Positions 9,909 through 21,652 of a DNA stretch of 64,000 nt are shown here, one piece after another (within the stretch, counting starts at the first letter, position 1; each line of letters opens with the position of its first letter). A program made the position numbers and the translations under genes. The DNA is from Canna indica (lineage: Eukaryota > Streptophyta > Magnoliopsida > Zingiberales > Cannaceae). Where the stretch lies: positions 44,596,001 to 44,660,000 of the forward strand of contig CP136895.1 in assembly GCA_034359265.1 (NCBI GenBank). Reading direction: 5' to 3'. The notes beneath the pieces are model-generated. The model did not search any database, was not told where the DNA came from, and was given only the letters and a program-made list of their open reading frames with translations.

Positions 9909-12364
9909 TGTCACACCCCAACTTAGGGTCGTGTGACCGGCCAGGGTTTATGAGCTACCCTGAAGTCTACTACATACACTGACTAACAGAAACACATATT
10001 GAAACAATGATGTAGCTTTATTCAAACCTTTAAAGAAGGTTCACAATTTTTGCTTTAAAACATGAAAAGTTTTGAAACATCAATCACCAGAGAAAACAAC
10101 ACAAGTTCAAAACCGAGTACATGTTTTCAAATAAACATTCTCAGTGTATGAAAAGAACAACTGCCCTAGACCTCTAGACTAAGACTAGTGGACACTGCTA
10201 CGGGATCTACGCCACCGCCTGCCTCTAGCTGCACCATGACTCCAAGCCTCCTCTCACTGATTGGGCTCTGCAAAACAAGGAAATAAACCGTCAGTCCTCA
10301 TGGGACTCAGTGAGCGGTTCTTCCGAACCACCACATAAATCCCCAATAATCACAAGTAATTATATACGACAATAAAAGATATATTTAGGGATATACTTTG
10401 CTTCTGATATGATCACCGACCCCAAAGGTCATCCAATATAGGCCATACATCCATGAAACCAGCCATAACTGCCTAACTAAATCATATGACCCCCGGCCCT
10501 TAGGGCCTACTCATGATCTTGTGGTTTGGCTACAACCAGCCCTACCACTCAAAATAGTAATACACTGGCCGTTCGGCCACATAGCACATCAATATATCAA
10601 TGCAAAATCCCAGGCCGTCGACTAGGATGGTCTGCTAGTCTCCGGACACCGTCTGGGGTAGGGTTTGCTAGTCCCACCCAACTGGGGTCTGACACCTAGC
10701 GGGACCGCTGGTGAAATCACAAGACCCAATCACTGGCCGAGTCAAGCATTAGTCATTTTGACTATCCATGCTTCTCGGCTGACAATCACAATCACATCAC
10801 ACAATCAAGTGTCCTAGAGTTTCTTTGTTTAAAATCTCGAGCGTCCGCCCGTGTTCAGCCCTTTATTTCCGGGTCGAAACATGCGTGCACTATTGCTCGC
10901 TAATTATTTCTTAGGTGTGAAACCTAACTAGTCTACCTTTGAGTTTCAAAAAATAGCACACACCTCAGATTTTTCATGTTAATCATCTAGCGTCATATAC
11001 TATCCTTGCTAATGTGAAATACATGTCATAAACTTGAAAATGTACCCAATAACAAAACAGGACAACATATAAGCTATAAATAAATTACTTCACATCACAT
11101 ACTTTGTATAGCCATATGATTCAATAATAATGAATTTAAAGAGGTAAATAATTCATTGATTTAAACCAGTAAGGAACATACACTAAGTATAATTCCAATT
11201 ACACATGATATAATGAATTAAATGAAACCTTTCTTTGAATACATATACCATAACCATCATATCCATATGAGCATTAGCAAGAACATTCTCATAATATGAT
11301 AATGTAGATCTATCACGAAACAATTTATATGACAAGCGAGAAATTTCATAACATGAATATGAATTAGCATCGAACGGGAAGGTATGAACAACTACTCAAA
11401 ATCATTCGGCTTCCCCCTTTACCCTTGCTTGGCCGAACCCTCTCGATGGGAAGTGGCTGAAATTTGATCCACAATTTACATGCATCGGTCTACAGATCTA
11501 ATTTTTAACAAGAAAACATAACGCGAAACCATGCATTCTAACTCGAGCAGTCCACACTCTCCACTCATGCCATTGCTCGGCCGACTCAAGCAGGGTAAAC
11601 CCTTGCTCGGCTGAGTCCTCAATTTGATGGGGCATGGCTGCAACAATAACACAATATAAATCCATAGATCTAACATATCATGAACACCAAGCGATCTACG
11701 GGCTGCGAAACGAGCGAGGAAAATTTTGGCATGACCTTTCCCCTATTTTCTCAACTCGGCAACCGACAAAAATGCGAGAAAACATGATCTAATACATAAG
11801 ATCACAGGTACATACTTTGATTTAAAACTCTACTCAAAGAAACACATTGAATCCTCAAGAACTCGCGAAGAAAAATCAAAATTCAAATCTCTTATGGCCG
11901 GCCACTCGCGTCCCTTCAAAAGCTACACTAACCACTTACCTCGATTTGATCTAAAGACAAGATCGAAGAAGACGAACTCTGAGATCCCGGAGTCGATGCG
12001 AGCTCGGCACCGATCTCCCTCTCCTCCTTGGGCTGCGTGCGGCTCCTCCCTTGAGTCGCACGGCTGCCAAGATGAGGGGTTTTATTCCCCTCATCACTTG
12101 ACCCTTTTACCCCTATGCAATGACTTATACCCCTCTCATACGACTCCACCTAACCCGGTCCGAGTCCCGACTCGATCCGCGGACTAAACTCAACCCAAAC
12201 TTGAGTCAACAATATGATCATCCACTCAACCACTAACACTCTAATAAGACTTAAATAAATTTTTACCTGCTATACGAGGCGGGCACGCGACTCGACCCGG
12301 CTAGCTCCCGACTCGATGGGCTGCTCCATGAGAAATTTTATATTAGGAAACTTCGGGTATTAGA
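9909..12364 (-). repeat. 3' LTR of gypsy D
   Basis: Begins TGTCACACCCC on the plus strand (end of the LTR in element sense: GGGGTGTGACA) and matches 16901-19346 throughout. It contains CTCGGCCGA-type palindromes near 11577 and 11607 and a G-rich purine tract beyond its right edge (12365-12382), which is the plus-strand primer on the minus strand. Confidence 0.93.
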
Positions 12365-12389
12365 ACCGTCCCCCCTTAAGGGAAATTCA

Positions 12390-13800
12390 TCCTCGAATTT
12401 TGCTGGGTTACAAGGACTTACCGGCTCTTCAAACAAGGAAGGGTAGCGCTCTCTCATGTCCCGCTCTACCTCTCAAGTGCCCTCTATCCCGGAGTGGTGC
12501 TCCCACCTAACTTTTACCAAGGGAATCTCCTTGGACCTCAGCTTCCTGATCTGCTGATCAAGTATCTCCACTGGCTTCTCCTTATACGAGACTACCGTGT
12601 CCACCTCAACCGCAGTCGGCTCGATCACATGGGATTCATCCTTCACATACCTCTAGAGCATTGACACATAGAATAACTGGGTGAACTCTGCTCAGACTAG
12701 GAGGCAAGGCCAGTTCATAAGCCACCGCGCCTCTTCGCTTGAGGATAGGGAAAGGCCCAATGAACCTAGGGCTCAACTTACCTTTCTTTTATCAGATGCA
12801 CCTTCTTCATCGCCTCCTCAACCAAGTCTGGTCCAACCAGGAGAGTCTCTCCAGTCTCAAACCAACCCACAAGAGACCTATACCGCCGCCCGTACAATGC
12901 CTCAAAGGGAGCCATGCCAATGCTACTGTGATAGCTATTGTTGTTGGCGAACTCAATCAGCTGTAGGTGTTTCTTCCAACCGCCTGCTAGGTCCAGAACG
13001 CAGGCCCTCAATATATCTTCTAAGGTTTGGATGGTTCTCTCAGACTGTCCGTTTGTCTGTGGATGGAAGGCCGTGCTGAAATGCACTTGAGTGCCCAAGG
13101 CTTCTTGGAAAAACTACCAAAATCGGACTGTGAATTGGGTACCCCGATCTGATATGATCATCACTGGGGTACCGTGGTAAGCGACAATCCTGTCTAGAAA
13201 TAGTCAGGCATACTGCTCCGCAGAAAATGTAGTCTTCACTTGAATGAAGTGTGCGGTCTTGGTTAACCACCACTACCACCCAAATGTAGTCAAAGTCGAC
13301 TTTTGACTTAGGCAACATGGTCACCAAGCCCATGGTGATTTTCTCCAACTTCCACTCGGCCACTTAGAGGTTCTGCAGCAGCCCCGCTGGCTTCAGATGT
13401 TTGGCCTTTACCTACTGGCAGACCAGGCATTTGGATACAAATTCTGCTACCTCTCTTTTCATGCCCTTCCACCAGTAATGCTGCCTTAGATCTCGGTACA
13501 TTTTAGTGGCCCCCGGGTGCATCGTATAAGTGGAACGATGACCCCACTCCAGGACTTGTCTGCGCACCTTTGCCATATAAGGCACCATAATTCGATCTTT
13601 GAACCTCAACACACCCTCTGAGTCCAATCTGAACTCATTATCTGCATCGCCTCTCTGCACAAAGTCCTTCGTCAGCGCACAAAAGACTTCCTCTCCCAGC
13701 GCGGCACGCAACATACCCACCAGTGTGGATTATACCCGCACGTGTGCCACCAAGGCACCTGAAGCTGACACTGTCAAGGTTGTACCCCCCATCTAGGCAC
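12390..13800 (-). pseudogene. Gypsy D integrase and chromodomain, broken
   Basis: Integrase inserts the cDNA. The zinc-finger end at 13412-13720 (HRSTYTMHPGATKMY, HYWWKGMKREVAEF, KCLVCQ) shows the HHCC signature. The core (12778-13363) holds FHPQTNGQSERTIQTLED, including the catalytic Glu region, and [11 protein letters not shown]. Toward 12400-12560 the C-terminus reads IPLVKVRWEHHSG and then EVERDMRERYPSLFEEP, a degenerate chromodomain tail. Frames change at least four times. Confidence 0.88.
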
Positions 13801-15097
13801 AACGCCAGCTCTAGAGCTAAAGGCCTCTGCTTGGTTTCCAAATGAGCCAAACTGCCCATGGATTTTCTGCTGAGAGAGTCCGCCACCACATTGGCTTTCC
13901 CCGAGTGGTGCATAATGGTGCAGTCATAAACTTTTAGGAGCTCCAGCCACCACCCTCTGCTTGAGGTTCAGCTCCTTTTGGGTAAGTAAGTATTGAAGGC
14001 TCTTGTGATTCGTATAGATCTCGCAAGTCTCCTCGTACAGATAGCGCCGCCAGAGCTTCAAGGCAAAAACCACCACCGCTAGCTCTAGGTCGTACGTTGG
14101 GTAGTTTTTTCATGAACCTTCAACTGGCGAGACGGATATGCTATGACCTTGCCAAACTGCATCAGAACGCAGCCTAGGCCAACCCGAGAGGCATCATAGT
14201 AAACCACAAACCCTCCCGAGCCGGAAGGTACGGCCAATATGGGTGCTAACGTCAAGCAGTCCTTGAGCTTCTGAAAGCTCGCCTCACACTTGTCGTCCCA
14301 ATCAAATTTGACCTTTTCCTGGGTCAGCCGAGTCAAAGGGACTGCAATCCTGGAGAAGTTCTCTACGAACTTTCGATAGTATCCGATCAACCCAAGAAAA
14401 CTGCAAACCTCAGTCACGCTAGTTGGCCGCCTCCAGTTCTGCACCGCTTCCACCTTCGCAAGGTCTACCCTTATCCCTTCCTTGGACACCACATGGCCCA
14501 GGAAGCCACACTTTCCAACCAGAATTCACACTTGGAGAACTTAGCAAACAACCGGTGTTCTCTAAGGGTTTCCAGTACCATCCTCAAATACTCGGAGTGC
14601 TCCTCCTCACTTTTAGAGTACACTAAGATGTTGTCAATGAAGACGATCACAAAACTATCCAGGTACTCCTTAAATACCCTGTTCATCAGGTCCATGAAGG
14701 CAGCAGGTGCATTGGTCAGGCCAACAGATATCACTAGAAACTTATAGTGCCCATAGCGAGTCCTGAAGGTAGTCTTAGGCACATTGCAGTCCCAGATTCT
14801 CATATGATGGTATCTGGACCTTAAGTCTATCTTTGAAAATATCATGCCCCCTGCAGTTGGTCAAACAAATCATCTATCCTCAGCAGTTGGTAACGATTCT
14901 TGATTGTCACTTATTCAGCTGCCTATAGTCGATGCACATGCGCATCGACCCATCCTTCTTCTTCACGAAGAGTACCGAAGCACCTCACGGTGAGACACTC
15001 GGCCGGATGAAGCCCAGGTCCAGCATCTCCTGAAGTTGTATTTTTAGCTCTCTGAGTTCAGCCGGCGCCATCCTATAGGGTGGGATGGAGATCGACT
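13801..15097 (-). pseudogene. Gypsy D reverse transcriptase and RNase H, broken
   Basis: RT blocks at 14471-15060 include [30 protein letters not shown] and [16 protein letters not shown]. The polymerase box reads [12 protein letters not shown], so FIDD has become FIDN. The connection and RNase H follow at 14085-14492 and down to about 13840 ([52 protein letters not shown]). Several frameshifts occur, one at the palm/thumb junction near 14500. Confidence 0.9.
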
Positions 15098-15745
15098 TTA
15101 TCTCGGGCTACAAGTCAATGCAGAAATCCACTTCCTCCTCCTGGGTGGCAATCCCTGCAGCTCCTCGGGAAATACATCGAGAAACTCGCAGACTACCTGA
15201 GTACCACTGATGTCCCCTACCACATCTCTGTTTTCCTCTGCCACATATACGAAGGCCAAAAAGGACTGGCAGCCCCCCTGAAGCAGTTTATGAGCCTTAA
15301 GGGTTGAGATGACCCTAATCGGCTCGCTGCTTCCCTCCCCTTGGAAGGTGAACTGTGGCAACCCGGGCTTGCTGAACATGATTGTCTTAGCCCTATAATC
15401 CAGCAACGCAAAGTGCTTCGCCAGCCAATCCATGCCGAGAATGACACCAAGCTCAAGCGTGGGCAGAAGTGTCAAACCTGCCCTCAACGCATGGCCGCAA
15501 ATGAGCACTTCACAGCCTTGAAAAATAGATTTGGGTAAGATTGCCTCGCCCATAGGCACTGACACTAGGAATGGCCCGTCGAGCAAAGAAGGTGCCGTAG
15601 GTAACCCAACGGCAAACTTGGCAGATACAAACGAGTGCGTGGCACCCGGATCAAATAAGACATAAGCAGCAGATGAACATACTAAGATAGTACCTGTTAC
15701 CACTGCTCTAGATGCCTCTGCCCCCTCATGGTTCATGGCAAACAC
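15098..15745 (-). pseudogene. Gypsy D aspartic protease, catalytic motif altered
   Basis: A 215-codon open segment covers the retropepsin domain of a chromovirus: AVVTGTILVCSSAAYVLFDP, then GATHSFVSAKFAVGLPTAP, and later LGVILGMDWL. The active-site DSG reads DPG, which should abolish activity. It runs on into the RT N-terminus (VCEFLDVFPEELQGLPP). Confidence 0.9.
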
Positions 15746-16883
15746 CCTGGCCGACGGTCTCTCTGAATGGCTAGACTATGGCCCCCTGTTCTACACCTGC
15801 CCTCTCTGAGCCACTGACCCTACTAACATAGGTGCCTTTCCTTTTGACTACCCAGATTTCTGACCAACTCTCTCCGAACAATCCTTCTTGAAATGCCCCC
15901 CCGACCGCATTTATAGCAAGCATCCGTGCGGCCAAGGCAGGCCCCCTAGTGCCTCCGACTGCAACTGTCACATTGCAGTACCTCAACCTTCTGAGAAGCA
16001 CCTCCTGACCCTACCGGCCTCATTGTTCCAAACCCTAGGCGCCCATAGCCCCGACTACCATTCTGACCTCAGTTTTGCTGGAGGTCTGCGGCGGTCACCA
16101 CCCCCCCTCTGAATGCCATGGTCGACTCCCAGATCCCTATGGCCGAAATTTCTTCTTGGCCGGTCCGTCTTTCCTCTCAATGGCACCAAAGCTTCCTTCC
16201 GAAGGGCTTCATCCACTACCTGGGCAAGAGTGGAATCCTCGGTATAGTGGATGAACCTACCAAACTAAGGCCTTAAGCCTCCAACGAACCACTTGACACT
16301 AGTGGTCCCAGATGCCACTAGGGTCGGATGATATTTGGAAAGACGATTGAATTCCATCTCATACTCTGATATTGACATGCCCAAGCCTGATGCAGCATCT
16401 CAAAGTCCCGGGTAAGATAACATGTACAACAGTATAGTACAGTCAAGGGGTTTAAGCAAAACAACATGCCAAGTCACCAAAGTGATTGAACAGGCCTCCT
16501 TGGCCATTACCAACTCATACCATTCAGCCACTATGGGCCTATTCATGGGTGCGTGAGAGGGGGGGGGGGGGGTCGGTCATGCCAGGCTTCCCAACCCTAT
16601 CAAACCAGGCCTGATCGGCCTTCTCAACCAGCCTAACGAGGCATATAAGGTACAAAACAATCAATCCCGGGTCCGTCAACTAGGATGACCACTAGTCTCT
16701 AGAACCCTCCTGTCATATAAATAATTTTTTTTACAACATAATCCTTTAAAAATACTAACTGCATGGTGCGCTGAGTGCAATCGTGATTTCCAGATATCGT
16801 AGCATAATTATATCGTATGTTAACATGCTAGCATATGTCTCATACGGTACCCAACTCCTAGTCATAGTCAAGACCTAACCAAA
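15746..16883 (-). pseudogene. Gypsy D gag remnant and leader
   Basis: Only fragments remain. A zinc-knuckle region lies around 15890-15970 in mixed frames. Capsid-like sequence at 16180-16400 corresponds to FEISTVKRFVGGL/EMEFNRLSKYHP of element E. From about 16560 to 16710 it is replaced by sequence resembling the element's own LTR (the block around GTCAACTAGGATGACC). The leader next to the primer site (16790-16883) matches 27390-27480 of E. A run of 14 G lies at 16559-16572. Confidence 0.7.
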
Positions 16884-16900
16884 AGCTCTGATACCAACTT
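16884..16900 (-). other. Primer binding site of gypsy D
   Basis: On the minus strand, immediately after the 5' LTR end, the sequence reads AAGTTGGTATCAGAGCT, containing the tRNA-iMet complement TGGTATCAGAGC. Confidence 0.9.
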
Positions 16901-19346
16901 TGTCACACCCCAACTTAGGGTCGTGTTACCGGCCAGGGTCTATGACCTACCCTGAAGCCTACTACATACACTGACTAACAGAAACACATAATGAAACAAT
17001 GATGCAGCTTTATTCAAATCTTTAAAGAAGGTTCACAATTTATTCTTTAAAACATGAAAATTTCTGAAACATCAATCACTAGAGAAAACAACACAAGTTC
17101 AAAACCAAGTACATGTTTTCAAATAAACATTCTCAGTGTACGAAAAGAACAACTGCCCTAGACCTCTAGACTCAGACTAGTGGACGCTGCTAAGAGATCT
17201 ACGCCACCGCCTGCCTCCAGCTGCACCATGACTCCAAGCCTCCTCTCATTGATCGGGCTCTGCAAATCAAGGAAATTAACCGTGAGTCCTCATGGGACTC
17301 AGTGAGCGGTTCTTCTGAACCACCACATAAATCCAAAATAATCACAAGTAATTATATACAGCAATAAAACATATAGTTAGGGATATACTTTGTTCTGATA
17401 TGACCACCGACCCTAAAGGTCATCCTGTATAGGCCATACATCCATATAAGCAGCCATAACTGCCTAACTAAATCATATGACCCCCGGCCCTTAGGGCCTA
17501 CTCATGAATCTTGTGATTCGGCTACAACAAACCCTACCACCCAAAATAGTAATACACTGGCCGTTCGGCCACATAGCACATCGGTGTATCAATGCAAAAT
17601 CCTGGGCCATCGACTAGGATGGTCTGGTAGTCTCCGAACACCGTTTGGGGTAGGGATAGCTAATCCCACCCAACTGAGGTCTGACACCTTGCGGGCCCGC
17701 TGGTGCAATCTCAAGACCCAATCACTGGCCGAGTCAAGCATTAGTCATTCCGACTATCCATGCTTCTCGACTGACCATCACAATCACATCACACAAACAA
17801 GTGTCCTAGAGTTTCCTTGTTTAAAAACCTGAGCGTCCACCCGTGTTCAGCCCTTTATTTCCGGGTCGAAACATGCGTGCACTATTTCTCGCTAATTATT
17901 TCTTAGGTGTGAAACCTAACTAGTCTACCTTTGAGTTTCCAAAAATAGCACACACCTCAGATTTTTCATGTTAATAATCTAGCATCATATACTATCCTTG
18001 CTAATGTGAAATACATGTCATAAACTTGAAAATTTACCCAATAACAAAACAGGACAGTATATAAGATATAAATAAATTACTTCACGTCACATACTTTGTA
18101 TAGCCATATGATTCAATATTAAAGAATTTAAAGAGGAAAATAATTCATTGATTTAAACCAGTAAGGAACATACACTAAGCATAGCATCAATTAAACATGA
18201 TATAATGAATTAAATGAAACCTTTCTTTGAATACATATACCATAATATGATAATGTAGATCTATCACCAAACAATTCATATGACAAGCGAGAAATTTTAT
18301 AACATGAATATGAATTAGCATCGAACGGGAAGGTATGACCTACTACTCGAAATCATTCGGTTTCCCCCTTTACCCTTCCTTGGCCGAAGCTTGAGCAAGG
18401 TAATCATTGCTCGGCCGAACCCTCTAGATGGGAAGGGGCTGAAATTTCATCCACAATTTATATACATCGGTCTACAGATATAATGTTTAACAAAAAAACA
18501 TAATGCAGAACCATGCATTCTAACTCAAGCAGTCCACACTCTCCACTCATGCCATTGCTCGGCCGACTCAAGCAGGGTAAACCCTTGCTCGACCGAGTCC
18601 TCAATTTGAAGGGGCATGGCTGCAACAATAACACAATATAAACCCATAGATCTAACATATCATGAACACCAAGTGATCTACGGGCTGTGAAACGAGCGAG
18701 GAAAATTTTGGCGTAACCTTGCCCGTATTTTTTCAACTCGGAAACTCACAAAATCGCGAGAAAACACGATTTAATACATAAGATCACAGGTACATACTTT
18801 GATTTAAAACTCTACTCAAAGAAACACGTCGAATTGGCAAGAACTCGAGAAGAAAAATCAAATTTCAAATCTGTTATGGCCGGCCACTCGCCTCCCTTCA
18901 AAAGCTACACTAACCACTCACCTCGATTTGATCTAAAGACAAGATCAAAGAAGACGAACTCGGAGATCTCGGCGTCGATGCGAGCTCAACATTGATCCCC
19001 CTCTCCTCCTTGGGCTGCATGCAGCTCCTCCCTTGAGTCGCACGGCTGCCAAGATAAGGGGTTTTATTACCCTAATCACTTGACCCTTGTACCCCTACGC
19101 AATGACTTAAACCCCTCTCATACGACTCCACCTAACCCGATCCGAGTCCTGACTCGATCCGCGGACTAAACTCAACCCAAACTTGAGTCAACAATATGAT
19201 CATCCACTCAACCACTAACACTTCAATAAGACTTAAATAAATTTTTACCTGCTATATAAGGCGGGCATGCGATTTGACCCGGCTAGCTCCTGACTCAATG
19301 GGCTGTACCACGAGAAATTTTATATTAGGAAACTCCGAGTATTATA
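16901..19346 (-). repeat. 5' LTR of gypsy D
   Basis: Pairs with 9909-12364 over its full length, with scattered substitutions and a small indel (the segment near 11262-11290 is absent here). Its right edge is bordered by GGCGG, the decayed target duplication. Confidence 0.93.
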
Positions 19347-19912
19347 GGCGGAGGGTTTTGAGTGGGTATTTATAAACCCCCAAAACCAAGGTGTCGTTAA
19401 CGGGCATTTTTCTGCCTGTTGGCGATGCCCGGTCGCTTGCCGATCGATCGTCGGTCGACCGACTGATCGACCGCCCAAGCGATTCCGGCAGTCTGCCAAT
19501 TTTGCACATAGTTCGGTCGACTGAATTGGCTACTACCAATTTTTGATCCCATTCGGTCGATCGACCGGTTGACCGAATTGGCCACTGCCAATTTTCTGCA
19601 GTATTTGATCGCCCGAACTTGGGCTAGAAATCTCTTCTTTCGGTCTTCTCACTGCGCTCTTTGTTGCCGGGTTCCGTCCTTTAGCGTACTTCATATGTTT
19701 ATCCAATTCTTCAAATACGTCTTTGGTGCACACATCGAACTCTTGTGAGTCATCGTATTGAGACCGATGTCGCAAGACGTTAAACTGACTTTTGTCTTTT
19801 ATCGATCTTGCGACCTTCATACTTCGAGAACTTGGTTAGATAGATTAGGTTTGTTATCATCAAAATAATCGTGAAGAGAATAGAGCATGAAGGAAAAAAC
19901 CTTCGGACAACA
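19347..19912 (-). repeat. Element C 3' LTR, part 2 (U3 side)
   Basis: Continues the LTR after D and matches 25711-26292 plus 41142-41160. It contains a GGTCGACC palindrome cluster (about 19430-19620), an AACGGGC hairpin (19399-19420) and a minus-strand TATAAAT between arms at 19354-19360 and 19381-19387. The U3 tip ends CAACA at 19912 next to the purine tract. Confidence 0.9.
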
Positions 19913-20411
19913 ATCTCCCATTTTTGATGATGACAAACCATTGACGATAGAGAGCAACAACAAAAATCTATATGTAATGTATTAGTCAATTAGTGTGAAG
20001 CTTGAGTTTATAAGTGGATATTTAAGAGAATTAAACGATGATGAATACAAACATATTATATTTAGTTCTCCCCTTATCAATATGCATATCTTTAACTCTC
20101 CCCCTATCATCATGCCTAAACTGAAGCATGTTAACTCGTAATGACGAAAACATGTTAACTCTCCCCCTTTTGTCATCGATAAAAAAGAATAAAAAAATAT
20201 TTAAAAGGAAATGAGTCATTCATGACAAGTCATATGATCAAGTGCAACATCATGCAATCATCACATACATAATGAAGTGCAACAATAATAAGTTCAACAT
20301 AGCCACATAAGCTTAAAGGCAAGCAATCTCAAATACAAATACAAAGTAGTCCGAGCAAAGTATAGTGTTAATACAAGTCCATAGAGTGAATGACATCATG
20401 CAACAGTGGGA
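19913..20411 (-). other. Element C polypurine tract and spacer
   Basis: On the minus strand the sequence before the 3' LTR is a purine tract (AAAAATGGGAGA) preceded by TCATCATC, the same context as in A, B and G. Further GGGGGAG-like tracts occur at about 20069, 20101 and 20161. No gene seen. Confidence 0.75.
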
Positions 20412-21652
20412 CTAATCATCCTCGGGTTCTGGAGGCGGTAGATGTGTCTGATTGTGTTGCCACATCTCATCCACCCGACCATACATCTCATGAACCCGAC
20501 GATCGTACTCATCAAATCCCTGACTGTACTGATTGATGCGTTGACCATACTCATCCATGCGTTGACCATATTCATCGACTATCTGAGCATACTCATCAAT
20601 GTGATGGTCGTACTCATCTAGACGCCCTTTCATTCCTCTGTTCCATTCCAGCTGGTTGATATGAAATTGAGCAAATCGTTGCTCCAGATCTCCCAAATGC
20701 TCAATGTGAGTACCAGCTGACGAGCTTCCACCAGCATCTCCCTCATCCATGTCCTCATCATGATCACTTGGTTTCGCAGGTTCCCCCGCACCCTCTTACC
20801 GTGATGTTTTCCAAGTATTTTCATACGGTTTAGAGTGTAGGAGACTATTGCTTTGGCCACAGATTCTATCTCAAATTTGGACTTGTTTATCCCAGCAGCA
20901 TAGATGAAGTGAGAGATTATTGTGGTATAGGGTAGGGCTTGTTTTTTTTGAAGCATGGACATCTGCTATGTAGCGAAGCATAAGATCATGAACGTTTATA
21001 GGTTTGCAGGTCATAGCATAGAAGAGCACTCTGGTGCTCGTGCTGGTTACCTCATCATAATGTCCTGCTCTAGGAAGTATATTATAGGCAATGATAAGAT
21101 GCATAATCCTAGTAGTGGTTGACAATTTGATGCTTTGAGTAGGAAGCATTCCCTGGTAACCCTCTGGACAAATGGTTGACACAACCTCAAGACTAGGGAA
21201 ATTATCGTGAAAGTGATGTTTTGACATATTATATACTGATCTTCCTAGCAGAGGGAACCCAAATGCATACCTAGTGACTGATTCGGTGATCATTATGGAT
21301 TTACCTAAGATTTCAGATCTAAGGACTAGTGAGTCACCTAGTCTAGCCTTATCTATCACGAGGTTAGAGAAGAATGCCTTTATCAATATGGGACACACTG
21401 GTACTTGTCTCCCTATATATTCTACCCATCACAGGGCTGCAAGTTTTCTTCTAATGTCATACTTTTCTAGGTCTCTAGGTTAACTAGACAAGTCTGTAAG
21501 ATGACTTTGTCTACAAACCTAGGGGCTTGAGTCTTGCCTATAGAGGTTAGGAGATTATCGGGCAAGCTTGGAAGATTTGTCTTGGGTGCCATCTGCAAGA
21601 CAACTAGGATAATATACATATAATTAGCTTTGATGAGTAATGTATGCTCCAA
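20412..21652 (-). pseudogene. Element C envelope-like / plant transposon domain ORF, broken
   Basis: Minus-strand coding remnant in three overlapping frames. The start (21652) has APKTNLPSLPDNLL. The middle (21398-20871) has LPTQSIKLSTTTRIMHLIIA, YNILPRAGHYDEVTSTSTRV and FYAMTCKPINVHDLMLRYIA, matching the 'putative plant transposon protein' domain found in the envelope-like ORF of SIRE/Athila-type elements. Next comes ALPYTTIISHFIYAAGI with TLNRMKIL. The C-terminus (20750-20412) is a run of eight heptads of the form hDEYxxR (residues about 44-99), probably a coiled coil, ending in a proline/acidic tail. Position between gag and the 3' LTR fits the env-like slot. The biochemical function is unknown for the family. 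Confidence 0.75.

Larger units (their letters stand above)
9909..19346 (-). mobile_element. Ty3/gypsy Tekay/Del-type element D
   Basis: Complete outline: two LTRs of about 2.45 kb (9909-12364 and 16901-19346), minus-strand primer site beside the right LTR, polypurine tract beside the left LTR, and an internal region with gag remnant, protease, RT, RNase H, integrase and chromodomain. Flanks GGGAG (9904-9908) and GGCGG (19347-19351) are a decayed 5-bp duplication, and the LTR of C continues seamlessly across. Coding parts carry many stops. Long LTRs plus the terminal chromodomain place it with Tekay/Del chromoviruses. Confidence 0.92.

Noticed and set aside
12681..13079. Plus-strand 132-codon ORF in element D, and other plus-strand ORFs at 11894-12187 and 12739-12966
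   Set aside because: Antisense to gypsy integrase or within the LTR; no recognisable domain.
20412..21652. A true viral envelope gene
   Set aside because: No signal peptide or convincing transmembrane pair is visible; resemblance is to the plant transposon-domain ORF that is only called envelope-like by position.
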